A stretch of DNA of 64,000 nucleotides from G965220825 sp965220825 (GCA_965220825.1 OZ244839.1:1984001-2048000); one strand, 5' to 3'. Shown: positions 9,114-17,748, numbered from the stretch's first letter. The notes: generated from the letters alone by a model not told the origin. Numbers and translations are program-made.

Positions 9114-10145
9114 TCAATATTTCACCCGGGGATCGAGCCAGGCGTGGATGATGTCCAGCAGCAGATAGATGAAGAGCGAGGCCAGGGCGACCACCAGGAC
9201 CACGCCCTGAATCGCCGGATAATCGAAGGAGAGAATGGAACGGATGGCATATTCGCCGATGCCGCCGAGCGAGAAGACGAGTTCCACCGTGACGGCCGCG
9301 CTCAGCAGCACGCCATAGAAGATGCCGACCAGCGTGACGGCCGGCGTCAGCGCCGCGCGCAGGGCGTAGCGCCCCACCTCCGCCCGGGAAAGGCCGCAAC
9401 AGCGGGCGTAGAGGATGTAGTCAGACTGGAGCGCCCGCACCATGTTCTGGCGCACCATCTTGGTAATCGCGCCCGAGACCACGAACACCTGGGTCAGAAC
9501 GGGCAGCATCAGATGGTGCAGGGACGAAACGAAGATGTCGAAGCGCCCCTGGAGCAGGGAATCCACGGTGAGGAAACCGGTGATGACGCTCGGTTGCATG
9601 AGCAGCGGATCGATCCGACCCAGCGGCGGAGGCGCGATCCCGAGGGTGAAGAAGAAGAGGAAGACGAACAGAAGCCCCCACCAATAGTCGGGCTGCGCGC
9701 CGGCGAAGAGGCCCCACACGAAGGCGATGCGATCGGCGATCCCGCCCGGCCGGGTCGCGCTCGCCATACCGAGAGGGATGGCGATGGCGAAGGAGAGCAG
9801 CAGGCTCAGCGTGACGAGCTCCAGCGTGACCGGCAGAAAACGCCCGATTTCGAGAAACACCGGATCGCCGGTTACCCAGGAGAGGCCCAGGCTGCCATCC
9901 GCAAGCCCGGCGGCGCCTTCGGACGAAAATCCGAAGAAGCTCAGAAGCTGGTCGCCGAGCGGCTTGTCGAGGCCGAGAGAGCGTTCGGCCTGCGCATACG
10001 CCTCCTCGCTGGCGTTGAGCCCCACCAGCCGCGCGACGGGATCGGCCGGCAGGAGCCTGATGAGGAAGAAAACCGCCAGCGCGACGCCGAGCAGCTGCAG
10101 GACGGCGATGGCCAGGCGGCGGAGAACGAAACGGCCGATCATCAC
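9114..10145 (-). CDS. ABC transporter permease, DppB/OppB type
   Basis: A 343-residue integral membrane permease of the DppB family. It opens with the typical first helix and the L-L-P-A-D-P segment near residues 32-40, and the long periplasmic loop and five further helices follow. The EAA loop is near residues 240-265 (Y-A-R-C-C-G-L-S). It forms the heterodimeric pore with the adjacent DppC-like protein. It lies 44 bp downstream of the isochorismatase-family gene in the same direction. No sign of truncation. Confidence 0.93.
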   Translation of the reverse strand: MMIGRFVLRRLAIAVLQLLGVALAVFFLIRLLPADPVARLVGLNASEEAYAQAERSLGLDKPLGDQLLSFFGFSSEGAAGLADGSLGLSWVTGDPVFLEIGRFLPVTLELVTLSLLLSFAIAIPLGMASATRPGGIADRIAFVWGLFAGAQPDYWWGLLFVFLFFFTLGIAPPPLGRIDPLLMQPSVITGFLTVDSLLQGRFDIFVSSLHHLMLPVLTQVFVVSGAITKMVRQNMVRALQSDYILYARCCGLSRAEVGRYALRAALTPAVTLVGIFYGVLLSAAVTVELVFSLGGIGEYAIRSILSFDYPAIQGVVLVVALASLFIYLLLDIIHAWLDPRVKY

Positions 10146-10189
10146 GCAGCGGCCGGAGGTGCCCTACCGCGCGCCGCGCCTGCGGCCCG

Positions 10190-10813
10190 TCACCGGTTGC
10201 CCCGGCCCCAAACGCCTATCACATCCTCGCTATCGACGATCTTCGCGAACACCCAGGCCATGCCGGCCAGCGCGCCCTCGAAGCGGAGGTCCTCCAACTC
10301 GCCGGTCGCGTCCCGCGGCACGAAGACCTTGTAGTCGCGCTGGCTCGCATCGCGCACCGTGGTCTCGACACAGACATTGGTCGTGACGCCGCAGACCACG
10401 AGGCTCTCCACACCGAGGCCGTTCAGCACCGGCTCTATGTTGGTGGCATAGAAGGCGCTGGGGCGATTCTTGTCGATGACCGTTTCGCCCTCCACCGGCG
10501 CGAGCTCCTCGACGATCTCGATGTCCGGCGTGCCGGCGGCGAGCGAGGCGACCTCCTTGAGCGCGGGCATGATGTACTTCACGAGGACGCCGCCATCCGC
10601 ATAGTCGGCGCGGTAGACATAGCGGGTGTGGATCACGGGGATCCGCGCCTGGCGGGCCGAGGCGAGGAGCCGCCGGCAGGGCTCCACCGCCTTCTTCAAC
10701 CGGGCTATGTCGATACCGGCCTTCGCAAGCGAGCCGTCCTCGCACAGAAAGGCACGCTGCATGTCGACGACGACGAGCGCGGTGCGCTCCCGGCTGATCT
10801 CCATCTCCATCAT
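10190..10813 (-). CDS. Isochorismatase-family cysteine hydrolase
   Basis: A 207-residue protein of the isochorismatase/nicotinamidase superfamily. The catalytic triad is visible: D17 (V-V-V-D-M-Q), K115 (V-I-D-K-N) and nucleophile C148 in the G-V-T-T-N-V-C loop, which also carries the cis-peptide motif. Relatives cleave C-N bonds in ureido or amide compounds (N-carbamoylsarcosine, biuret, N-carbamoylputrescine). Two or three ATGs cluster at the start (10813, 10810, 10804). It sits between the solute-binding protein and the permeases, so it probably processes the imported compound in the cytoplasm. A catabolic amidase is more likely than isochorismate hydrolysis. Confidence 0.9.
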   Translation of the reverse strand: MMEMEISRERTALVVVDMQRAFLCEDGSLAKAGIDIARLKKAVEPCRRLLASARQARIPVIHTRYVYRADYADGGVLVKYIMPALKEVASLAAGTPDIEIVEELAPVEGETVIDKNRPSAFYATNIEPVLNGLGVESLVVCGVTTNVCVETTVRDASQRDYKVFVPRDATGELEDLRFEGALAGMAWVFAKIVDSEDVIGVWGRGNR

Positions 10814-10833
10814 ATCGGCCCTTCGTGCGTGGC

Positions 10834-12522
10834 CTATTCCACCGGCCGGAAATCGTACCAGTGGAGGGCATTGTCGGGGTGCCAGACGACGCCCTCGATG
10901 TCGTCGGAGACCGCCCAGTGCGTCTTGTATTCGAGGATCGGCAGCATCGCGAGCTCCTCCATCAGAGTCTGCTGGATGCCGGCGAGGGTGGCGGAGCGTT
11001 TGGCGTCGTCCGCCTCGTTGAGCGTGGAGAAGAGCGCGTTGTCCACGGCTTCGTTGCTGTAGTTCATGGCGTTCATGATGCCGCCCTTGGCCGCGGACAC
11101 ATAGCTGAGCAGGATGCCGTAGGCCGCATCGACACCGATGGGCTTCACGTGATCCGTCAAGCCGAACGGCATGTCCTTCTTCACCAGTTCGCGGTCGCCA
11201 TATTGGGTCTGGGGGATGGGGTCGAGCACCATGGGGATCCCCACATCGCGCAGCGCCGTCTGCAGCACCGTCGCCGTGGGGCCGAGGGCGGTCTCCTTCT
11301 CGGCGATATAGGTGATCCGCAGCGCGTCCGGGAACGCCTCGAGCCCCGCGCCGCCGGGATAGCCCGCCTCGGCGAGATAGGCGCGGGCCTTTTCCGGATC
11401 GTAATCATATTGCGCGCTCGCCTCGTGAAACCCCGGATAGGTGGAAGGGATCATCCCGCGCCACTTCCGCGCTTTGCCGAAATAGCTGGTGGCGATGATC
11501 TTGTCGTAGGGAATCGCATGGGCCAGCGCCTTGCGCATCGCCAGATTGTCGTAGGGCGGCACCTGGTGGTTGACGTAGATGAAGAGGTTCTCGTTGCCAT
11601 AGGTGCCGACCACCTTGACGCCCGCGGCTCTGCTCAGATTGTCGTATTCCTTGGGCGTGAGCCGCTCGGCGACCTGTGCGCGATCCGACATCAGGACGGC
11701 GACCCGGTTCGCGCTTTGCGGCACCTTGCGGAGCACGACGCGCTCAAAGGCGGGCGCGCCGCGGTAATAGTCCGCATTGGCGGTCACGGAGAAGCCCGCG
11801 CCCTTGTCCCAGCTCTCCAGGCACCAGGGGCCGAAGCCCGGCGCATTGACGTTGTTGGCGTAGGTGTGGCTCCAGGGGTCGTCTTCCGTCGCGTTCGCCT
11901 CCATGGTCTCCTTGTCGAACATGTAGAGGCCGAAGATGGTGAGCACGCGGAGGAACAGCTTGTTGGGGCCGGACTGGCGGATCCGGACGGTATGGTCGTC
12001 GACCTTGGTCACCTCGTCACCGAGGGCGCGGGCCGCGGCGCCGGCCTCGTCGGGTGCGAAGACCGCGGGCGTGAAGCCGGCCACCGAACCCACATTGGCG
12101 AGGAACCAGCCGATGGGCGCGGCCCCGCTGACCGACTTGGCGCGCGCAAAGGTGTAGAGCACGTCGTCCGCGTCGAAGGTGGCGCCGTTGCAGCCCTTGA
12201 CCCCCTTGCGGAGGTGGAACGTCCAGGTGAAGGACTCCGCATCGTAGGTCCAGGACTCCGCGAGCCTGCCCTCGAACGCGTTGAAATCCAGGAGCTGCAC
12301 GCCCTCTTCGTTCACCTCGCCGGGGGCATAGTAGACCAGCGGTTCCAGCAGGTTCGCGATTCCGCCATAGGTGGGGATCAGCGAGGCCGACGGCCCGTCA
12401 TAGTCGAGGCCCGCGGGAATGTCGTCGGCAAGCACCAGAAGGTCCCTGGCCTGTGCCGTGCCCGCCATTCCGGCGACGGCGAGCAGCGCGGCGAGCGCGC
12501 GGTACAGCCATGGTCTACGCAT
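10834..12522 (-). CDS. ABC transporter solute-binding protein, family 5 (DppA/OppA-like)
   Basis: A 562-residue periplasmic binding protein. It has a signal peptide with two N-terminal Arg, a hydrophobic core and an A-Q-A cleavage site after residue 25. The mature part has the family-5 layout, including the N-terminal L-A-E-S-W-T segment and the domain-I/II hinge region. A strong ribosome site (gggaggg) precedes the ATG. It is the first gene of the minus-strand operon ending at 663. The 231-bp gap upstream is shared with the divergent metZ leader. On the minus strand a TATAGT at 12577-12572 could be a -10 box, but I see no good -35. Confidence 0.92.
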   Translation of the reverse strand: MRRPWLYRALAALLAVAGMAGTAQARDLLVLADDIPAGLDYDGPSASLIPTYGGIANLLEPLVYYAPGEVNEEGVQLLDFNAFEGRLAESWTYDAESFTWTFHLRKGVKGCNGATFDADDVLYTFARAKSVSGAAPIGWFLANVGSVAGFTPAVFAPDEAGAAARALGDEVTKVDDHTVRIRQSGPNKLFLRVLTIFGLYMFDKETMEANATEDDPWSHTYANNVNAPGFGPWCLESWDKGAGFSVTANADYYRGAPAFERVVLRKVPQSANRVAVLMSDRAQVAERLTPKEYDNLSRAAGVKVVGTYGNENLFIYVNHQVPPYDNLAMRKALAHAIPYDKIIATSYFGKARKWRGMIPSTYPGFHEASAQYDYDPEKARAYLAEAGYPGGAGLEAFPDALRITYIAEKETALGPTATVLQTALRDVGIPMVLDPIPQTQYGDRELVKKDMPFGLTDHVKPIGVDAAYGILLSYVSAAKGGIMNAMNYSNEAVDNALFSTLNEADDAKRSATLAGIQQTLMEELAMLPILEYKTHWAVSDDIEGVVWHPDNALHWYDFRPVE

Positions 12523-12618
12523 TCTTCATCCCTCCCTGCACGGCGCGCGTCCGCCGCCGTTCCTTGCCGCAACTATAGCACCGCGCGCCGCCCCTGGCTT
12601 TCGCGCCCCTGCCCTTGC

Positions 12619-12647
12619 TTGACCCTTGCCGCGCCCTGTGGTTTGAA
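12619..12647 (+). promoter_or_regulatory. Candidate sigma-70 promoter for the metZ leader
   Basis: A -35-like TTGACC at 12619-12624 is followed, after 17 bp, by TTTGAA at 12642-12647, a weak -10. A start of transcription about 7 bp later falls directly in front of the SAM-II aptamer, which is the geometry expected for a riboswitch leader. Inferred only. Confidence 0.45.
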
Positions 12648-12657
12648 AAGGCGCGAA

Positions 12658-12709
12658 CGTGGCGATTTGGGCGACCGGCTTGCGGCCACGTAAAACAAGC
12701 GCGCTAAAA
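12658..12709 (+). promoter_or_regulatory. SAM-II riboswitch aptamer
   Basis: The sequence matches the SAM-II (metA-motif) consensus. The P1 stem pairs cgtggc at 12658-12663 with gccacg at 12685-12690. The pseudoknot pairs gcttg at 12678-12682 with caagc at 12696-12700. The conserved linker taaaa lies between them, and the gctaaaa tail follows at 12703-12709. SAM-II is known mainly from alphaproteobacteria, upstream of methionine genes such as metA and metZ. Binding of S-adenosylmethionine would reduce expression of the downstream metZ. Confidence 0.9.
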
Positions 12710-12723
12710 TGGTCGAGGACGAG

Positions 12724-12751
12724 AACCCCGGCCATTGCGGCTGGGGTTTTT
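12724..12751 (+). terminator. Terminator-like hairpin, likely SAM-II expression platform
   Basis: Aaccccggcc at 12724-12733 pairs with ggctggggtt at 12739-12748 (10 bp, one G-U, loop of five). It is followed by a T run (12747-12751) and then the metZ ATG at 12755. The only Shine-Dalgarno-like string, gggg at 12743-12746, is inside the stem. The hairpin could therefore end transcription, hide the ribosome site, or do both. No obvious antiterminator partner in the aptamer was found by eye. Confidence 0.65.
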
Positions 12752-12754
12752 GCC

Positions 12755-13963
12755 ATGGGGCGGAAGAAGCGTGAGGACGAGCGTGCCTGGGAGCGTGCGA
12801 CTCAGCTCGTGCGCGGCGGGCTCGCGCGCTCCGACTTCGGCGAAACCAGCGAGGCGCTCTACCTCACCTCGGGTTTCGTCTATGACGACGCCGCCCAGGG
12901 CGAAGCGCGCACCGCGGGCCGGGAGGAGGGCTATGTCTACGGCCGCTTCGGCAACCCGACGGTTCGCATGCTGGAGGAGCGCCTCGCGCTGATCGAAGGG
13001 GCGGAGTCCGCCCAGGCCACCGCCAGCGGAATGGCCGCCGTGTTCGCGACGCTCCTCTGCCAGCTTCGCGCGGGAGACCGTGTGGTGGCCGCACGGGTGA
13101 TGTTCGGCGCCTGCTACGCGATCATCGACGAACTGCTCCCGCGTTACGGGATCGAGACCGAGCTCGTGGACGGAACGGACCTCGGGGCGTGGGAGGCGGC
13201 GCTCGCGCCCGGCGCCCGCTGCGTCTTCCTGGAATGCCCGGGCAACCCCACCATGGAGGTGGTCGATATCGCCCGCGTCTCGGCCCTGGCAAGGGAGGCC
13301 GGCGCGCGGACCATCGTCGACAATGTGCTCGGCATGCCGCTCTCCCAGCGCCCGCTCGCGCTCGGCGCGGACATCGTCGTCTACTCCACCACCAAGCATA
13401 TCGACGGCCAGGGCCGCTGCCTCGGCGGCGCGGTGCTGGGGAGCCGCGCCTTCGTCGAAGAGGAGCTCGTGCCCTTCGTGCGCACCACGGGGCCCATCAT
13501 GAGCCCCTTCAACGCATGGGTGGCGCTCAAGGGACTGGAGACGCTGGAGCTTCGGACGGCCCGCATGTGCGAGACCGCGCTCCGCCTCGCGCGCTTCATC
13601 GAAGGCCACCCGGCGGTGGCGCGGACGCTCTATCCGGGCCTCGAAAGCCATCCGCAGCATGCGCTGGCCGCCAGCCAGGCCGTCCTTGGCGGAAGCGTGA
13701 TCGTGTTCGAACTCGCCGGCGGCGGCGAGGCGGCGTTCCGCATGCTGGATTCCCTCTCGCTGATCGACATCTCCAACAATCTCGGGGACGCCAAGAGCCT
13801 CGCGACCCATCCGGCCAGTACCACCCATCGGCGCATCGACCCCGATATCCGCGCGGCGCTCGGAATAAAGGACGGCCTGGTGCGTCTCTCCGTCGGCCTC
13901 GAGGCCGAGTCCGATCTTCGTGCCGACCTGGCCCGGGCGCTGGACGCCGCGCGCACCCCTTGA
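12755..13963 (+). CDS. metZ: O-succinylhomoserine sulfhydrylase
   Basis: A 402-residue PLP enzyme of the Cys/Met metabolism family. It makes homocysteine from O-succinylhomoserine and sulfide in direct-sulfhydrylation methionine synthesis. Visible features are the MetZ-like N-terminus (F-G-E-T-S-E-A-L-Y-L-T-S-G at about 28-40), the substrate and PLP phosphate region Y-G-R-F-G-N-P-T (62-69), D189 contacting the pyridine nitrogen, and the Schiff-base Lys K214 in S-T-T-K-H. I chose the ATG at 12755, since the in-frame extension back to 12659 would run through the riboswitch. SAM-II control fits a methionine enzyme. apaG follows in the same direction after about 70 bp. Confidence 0.93.
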   Translation: MGRKKREDERAWERATQLVRGGLARSDFGETSEALYLTSGFVYDDAAQGEARTAGREEGYVYGRFGNPTVRMLEERLALIEGAESAQATASGMAAVFATLLCQLRAGDRVVAARVMFGACYAIIDELLPRYGIETELVDGTDLGAWEAALAPGARCVFLECPGNPTMEVVDIARVSALAREAGARTIVDNVLGMPLSQRPLALGADIVVYSTTKHIDGQGRCLGGAVLGSRAFVEEELVPFVRTTGPIMSPFNAWVALKGLETLELRTARMCETALRLARFIEGHPAVARTLYPGLESHPQHALAASQAVLGGSVIVFELAGGGEAAFRMLDSLSLIDISNNLGDAKSLATHPASTTHRRIDPDIRAALGIKDGLVRLSVGLEAESDLRADLARALDAARTP

Positions 13964-14035
13964 AGACACTCTCGACACTGGACAAAGCCCGACGCGCCGC
14001 CGATAGTCCCCCCTCGGTCGGCCTGGAGGAGCAGG

Positions 14036-14428
14036 ATGTACCGCAAGGAGACGCGCGCCATCGAGATTACGGTCAAGCCGTTCTATCTCGAGGAGCAATC
14101 GGAGCCCGACGAGGGGCAGTTCATGTTCGCCTATCGCATCCGCATCCGTAACAATGGCGACGAGCCCGTCCAGCTGCTGAACCGTTACTGGCACATCACC
14201 GACGGCCATGGGCGGGTCCAGGAGGTGCGCGGGCCGGGCGTGGTCGGCGAACAGCCGGTGCTGGAACCGGGCGAGGCATTCGAATATACCAGCGGATGCC
14301 CGCTCAAAACCGAGACCGGGATCATGGTGGGCAGCTATGAAATGGAGACCGGGGACGGCCGGCGTTTCGACGTGGACATCCCGGCTTTCTCGCTGGATTC
14401 ACCCTATACGCCTGCCCGTCTGAACTGA
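14036..14428 (+). CDS. apaG: ApaG domain protein
   Basis: A 130-residue ApaG protein of normal length with a fibronectin-III-like beta-sandwich. Characteristic segments are I-R-I-R-N-N-G at about 38-44, Y-W-H-I-T-D-G-H-G at 53-61, and the glycine-rich loop R-G-P-G-V-V-G-E near 67-74, related to a pyrophosphate-binding motif. The C-terminal half has the E-Y-T-S-G-C-P-L turn. Mutants in enterobacteria affect cobalt resistance and magnesium efflux, but the molecular role is unresolved. A gaggagcagg ribosome site precedes the ATG. It follows metZ, a common alphaproteobacterial pairing. Confidence 0.93.
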   Translation: MYRKETRAIEITVKPFYLEEQSEPDEGQFMFAYRIRIRNNGDEPVQLLNRYWHITDGHGRVQEVRGPGVVGEQPVLEPGEAFEYTSGCPLKTETGIMVGSYEMETGDGRRFDVDIPAFSLDSPYTPARLN

Positions 14429-14496
14429 CGGCCCGACCGCCAAAGCGGCGATTCGCGAGGCATTTGCGGCCCGCGGGCCCAACGAAGGAGCGATCC

Positions 14497-15150
14497 GTGG
14501 ACGAAACCCCAGCCCCGTGCACGACGGCGTCGGCCGCATCCGCACCCGGTGGAGCGGCCGATGCACGGCCGATACGCGCCGAAGCCGAGCAGGCCGTACG
14601 TACCCTGATCCGTTGGGCCGGCGACGACCCGGCGCGCGAAGGGCTCCTCGACACGCCGGGGCGGGTCGTGCGCGCCTTCGAAGAATATTTCGCAGGTTAC
14701 CAGCAAGACCCGGTGGAGATGCTGCAGCGCACCTTCGAGGAGACCTCGGGCTACGACGAGATGGTCGTGCTGCGCGATATCGAGTTCCGCTCCCACTGCG
14801 AGCATCATATCGCGCCGATCATCGGCCGCGCCCACATCGGCTATCTTCCGAACCGCCGCGTGGTCGGAATCAGCAAACTCGCTCGGGTCGTGGACGTTTT
14901 TGCGAGGCGCATGCAAATCCAGGAAAAACTCACCAGCGAGATCGCCGACACGGTGGAGGCCGTCATGCAACCGCGGGGCGTGGGCGTGGTCGTGGAGGCC
15001 GTCCATCACTGCATGACCGCACGGGGCGTGCGCAAGGAAGGCGTGGCGATGGTGACGAGCCGGATGCTCGGCGCCTTCCGCGACGATCCGAAGACGCGGC
15101 GCGAGTTCCTCAGCATGATCGGGAGCCCGCCCGCAGGCCTCGCGCGCTGA
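14497..15150 (+). CDS. folE: GTP cyclohydrolase I (zinc type)
   Basis: A 217-residue FolE that opens GTP to dihydroneopterin triphosphate, the first step of folate synthesis. The zinc ligands are C101 and H104 in H-C-E-H-H and C172 in H-H-C-M. The tunnel-fold core H-I-G-Y-L-P and G-I-S-K-L-A-R is intact. I chose GTG at 14497 because AAGGAG at 14485-14490 sits six bases before it; a longer TTG start at 14464 lacks this. The first 25 or so residues are Ala/Pro-rich. It is the zinc-dependent class, not FolE2. Confidence 0.94.
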   Translation: MDETPAPCTTASAASAPGGAADARPIRAEAEQAVRTLIRWAGDDPAREGLLDTPGRVVRAFEEYFAGYQQDPVEMLQRTFEETSGYDEMVVLRDIEFRSHCEHHIAPIIGRAHIGYLPNRRVVGISKLARVVDVFARRMQIQEKLTSEIADTVEAVMQPRGVGVVVEAVHHCMTARGVRKEGVAMVTSRMLGAFRDDPKTRREFLSMIGSPPAGLAR

Positions 15151-15243
15151 CGCGCGCCCACATTGACCGCAGAGAACCGGCACATCCCGCGTTCCAGACG
15201 GCGGAACGCGACACCCGCGCCGGAACGCCGGGAATGACCCGCG

Positions 15244-16701
15244 ATGGGCTCGGTCCGCGATTTTCGACCGGTATTGTTCGCCGTCGGCATCCTGCTGATA
15301 ACGCTGGCGCTCGCCATGGCGCTGCCGGCCGTCGCCGACGGCGTGACGGCCAATCCGGACTGGCAGGTCTTCCTCGCGTCCAGCGTCTTCACGCTCTTCA
15401 TAGGCGCCTGCCTCGTGCTTGCGAACCGGACGCGGGATACGCGGCTCACCGTACGCCAGGCCTTCGTGCTTACCACGGTGAGCTGGCTCGTGATCGCGGC
15501 GTTCGCCGCCCTACCCTTCGCCTTCTCCGACTTGAACCTCAGCTATTCCGACGCCTATTTCGAAGCCATGTCGGGGCTGACCACGACCGGCTCGACGGTC
15601 ATCGTCGGGCTGGACCACGCCCCGCCGGGAATCCTCCTCTGGCGCGCGCTGCTGCAATGGCTGGGCGGCATCGGGATCATCGTGACCGCGATCACCATAT
15701 TGCCGATGCTGAGGGTCGGCGGCATGCAGCTCTTCCGCGCCGAATCCTCCGACAGCTCGGCCAAGGTGCTGCCGCGGGCCGCGCAGATATCGGGCGCGAT
15801 CGGCGTGATCTACCTGCTGCTTACGGTGAGCAACGGGCTTGCCTACTGGGCCGCCGGCATGAGCCCGTTCGAAGCCATGTGCCATGCGATGACGACCATC
15901 GCGACCGGCGGCTACTCGACCTCCGACGCCTCCCTCGGCCACTTCCGCAACGATGCCATCGAAGGCATCGCAACGGTCTATATGGTTCTGGGCTCGCTTC
16001 CCTTCGTTCTCTATCTGCAGGCGGTGCGCGGCAATGCGGGGGCTCTGCTTCGTGACACCCAGGTCCGCTGGTTCTTCGGACTGGTGCTCTTCTCGCTGGT
16101 CTCGCTCGCCGGCTGGCAGATGGCGGCGAACGGCGCCGCACCGACCGACGCCTTTCGGGAAGCCGCGTTCAACGGCATCTCGGTACTGACCGGCACCGGC
16201 TACTCGACCGCGGACTTTTCCGGCTGGGGCAGTTTCGCGCTGCCGGTCTTCACCGTCCTCATGTTCATCGGTGGCTGTACCGGCTCCACCACAGGGGGGG
16301 TGAAGGTCTTTCGGATTCAGGTGCTGGCCTCCACCGCCTGGGTGCAAATCCAGCACCTCATCCACCCCCATGGCGTTTTCCTGACCAAGTACAACCGCCG
16401 TCCGGTGCCGGACAGCGTACCGCCGGCGGTGATGGGGTTCTTCTTCCTCTTCATCGTGAGCTTCGGCGTCATCGCCATGGCGCTCGCGCTGATGGGCCTC
16501 GATTACGTGACGAGCATCAGCGGCGCTGCCACCGCCATCGCCAATGTGGGTCCGGGCCTCGGCGACACCATCGGCCCGTCGGGCACCTTCCAGCCGCTTC
16601 CCGACCCGGCGAAGTGGCTGCTCTCCTTCGCCATGCTGCTGGGCCGTCTGGAACTCTTTACCGTCCTGGTGCTCCTGGTCCCGCGCTTCTGGCGCGACTG
16701 A
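15244..16701 (+). CDS. trkH: TrkH-family potassium uptake protein
   Basis: A 485-residue membrane channel subunit of the Trk/Ktr/HKT superfamily for K+ uptake. The four pore-loop selectivity motifs are visible as T-T-T-G-S-T (near 114-119), T-I-A-T-G-G-Y-S (near 219-226), L-T-G-T-G-Y-S (near 315-321) and N-V-G-P-G-L-G (near 434-440), with about ten membrane helices around them. A TrkA partner is not in the window. It lies 93 bp after folE, same strand, and converges on the SDR gene. Length is normal. Confidence 0.92.
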   Translation: MGSVRDFRPVLFAVGILLITLALAMALPAVADGVTANPDWQVFLASSVFTLFIGACLVLANRTRDTRLTVRQAFVLTTVSWLVIAAFAALPFAFSDLNLSYSDAYFEAMSGLTTTGSTVIVGLDHAPPGILLWRALLQWLGGIGIIVTAITILPMLRVGGMQLFRAESSDSSAKVLPRAAQISGAIGVIYLLLTVSNGLAYWAAGMSPFEAMCHAMTTIATGGYSTSDASLGHFRNDAIEGIATVYMVLGSLPFVLYLQAVRGNAGALLRDTQVRWFFGLVLFSLVSLAGWQMAANGAAPTDAFREAAFNGISVLTGTGYSTADFSGWGSFALPVFTVLMFIGGCTGSTTGGVKVFRIQVLASTAWVQIQHLIHPHGVFLTKYNRRPVPDSVPPAVMGFFFLFIVSFGVIAMALALMGLDYVTSISGAATAIANVGPGLGDTIGPSGTFQPLPDPAKWLLSFAMLLGRLELFTVLVLLVPRFWRD

Positions 16702-16740
16702 AGCGCCGTAGCGGGCGGCGCGCCGGGAAGACGGTGCGGC

Positions 16741-17493
16741 TCAGCCCTTCTCCGCCAGCATGCCGCCATCCACCGGCAGCACATGGCCGGTGACGAAACT
16801 CGCCCTGTCGGAGAGCAGCCAGACCACGGCGTCCGCCACTTCCTCGGGCCGCCCGATGCGGCCCATGGGCACCCGGCCCGCGGCCCGGTCGGGATCGTTC
16901 TTCCAGCCCCGCAGCAGAAGCGGCGTGAGGACGGGGCCGGGCGCCACGGCGTTCACCCTTATGCCGCGCTTCGCATAATCCAGCGCCGCCACCCTGGTCA
17001 TGCCCGAGACCGCGTGCTTCGCGGTCATGTAGGGCGACCATTCGGGGTACGCGGCCAGTCCCCACATAGAACCTGCATTGACGATGGCGCCGCCGCCGGT
17101 CTCCAGCATTGCCGGGATTTCCGCCTGCATGCAGAGGAAGACACCGTCGATCATGATCTGGAAGACGCGCCGGACGGCGTTCATGTCCTGGTCGGCCAGC
17201 GGCGCCTGCGGTCCTTCGACGCCCGCATTGTTGTAGGCGAGGTCCAGCCTTCCGAAGGCGCTTTGGGCGCGGGCGACCATCGCCTGCACCTCCGCTGCGC
17301 AGGCGACATCCACCGTCATGAAGAGCGCTCTGCCGCCGCCCTCCCGCACCTCGGCCGCCACCGCCTCGCCGCCTTCTTCGTCGAGATCCGCAACCAGTAT
17401 GGCGGCACCCTCGGCGGCGAGCGCCAGCACCGTCGCACGCCCGATCCCCGAACTGCCGCCCGTTACGATCGCCCCGCGCCCGTCGAACTGCAC
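16741..17493 (-). CDS. Short-chain dehydrogenase/reductase
   Basis: A 250-residue classical SDR. The NAD(P) fold shows T-G-G-S-S-G-I-G at about 11-18, an Asp at the end of beta-2 (V-A-D-L-D, favouring NAD(H)), N-N-A-G near 88-91, the catalytic Ser in N-A-G-S-M, and Y-x-x-x-K (Y-M-T-A-K). It is a single-gene unit convergent with trkH. The substrate cannot be told; relatives include sugar, sterol and 3-oxoacyl reductases. Its promoter must lie in the 86 bp before the palindromic element at 17579. Confidence 0.9.
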   Translation of the reverse strand: MQFDGRGAIVTGGSSGIGRATVLALAAEGAAILVADLDEEGGEAVAAEVREGGGRALFMTVDVACAAEVQAMVARAQSAFGRLDLAYNNAGVEGPQAPLADQDMNAVRRVFQIMIDGVFLCMQAEIPAMLETGGGAIVNAGSMWGLAAYPEWSPYMTAKHAVSGMTRVAALDYAKRGIRVNAVAPGPVLTPLLLRGWKNDPDRAAGRVPMGRIGRPEEVADAVVWLLSDRASFVTGHVLPVDGGMLAEKG

Positions 17494-17578
17494 CGCCGCC
17501 TCCCGCCGTCTGCGCCCGCCCCACTATAGCATCGCGCCCGACCGGCCCCGGCGACCGGAGCGGTGTCAGTTATTTTAG

Positions 17579-17652
17579 GTGCGCGGGTCTCCAGGCCCGC
17601 ATGTTTTTGTTTTGCAAAGAGAAGAAAAATGCGGGCCCGGAGACCCGCGCAC
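17579..17652. repeat. Large palindrome, copy A
   Basis: An inverted repeat about 74 bp long. The arm ggtgcgcgggtct/ccaggcccgcat is mirrored by atgcgggcccggagacccgcgcac around a T-rich/A-rich centre (gtttttgtttt ... gaagaaaaa). Its partner at 59506-59581 is nearly identical. It is not part of the intact IS481-type element at 54.3 kb, yet both copies sit next to that IS's right-end sequence. It would fold into a long hairpin in RNA or single-stranded DNA. Confidence 0.85.
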
Positions 17653-17748
17653 AACTAAGGGGCCGCTGGCGGACAAACCCCGGCCGAATGTCTTGCCATG
17701 CTGACGGCCGAAGAAACCCCAGCGTCTCGAACGTCTTGAACGAGGACA
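17653..17748 (+). mobile_element. Remnant of IS481-type right end with transposase C-terminus
   Basis: In the plus direction this segment still encodes G-G-Q-T-P-A-E-C-L-A-M-L-T-A-E-E-T followed by P-A-S-R-T-S and a stop. That matches the last 23 or so residues of the intact transposase at 54331-55344. It ends with gaacgaggaca, the IS terminus, at 17748. No left end is recognisable between 17494 and 17578. Together with the palindrome it fills most of the 343-bp gap between the SDR and thrS genes. Confidence 0.8.

Noticed and set aside
12659..12754. In-frame extension of metZ by 32 codons
   Set aside because: It would translate the SAM-II aptamer and terminator; MetZ homologues begin near the chosen ATG.
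17579..17652. Palindrome read as an ordinary terminator
   Set aside because: It lies upstream of both flanking genes (SDR and thrS diverge) and has a near-identical copy inside an IS derivative, so a mobile origin explains it better.
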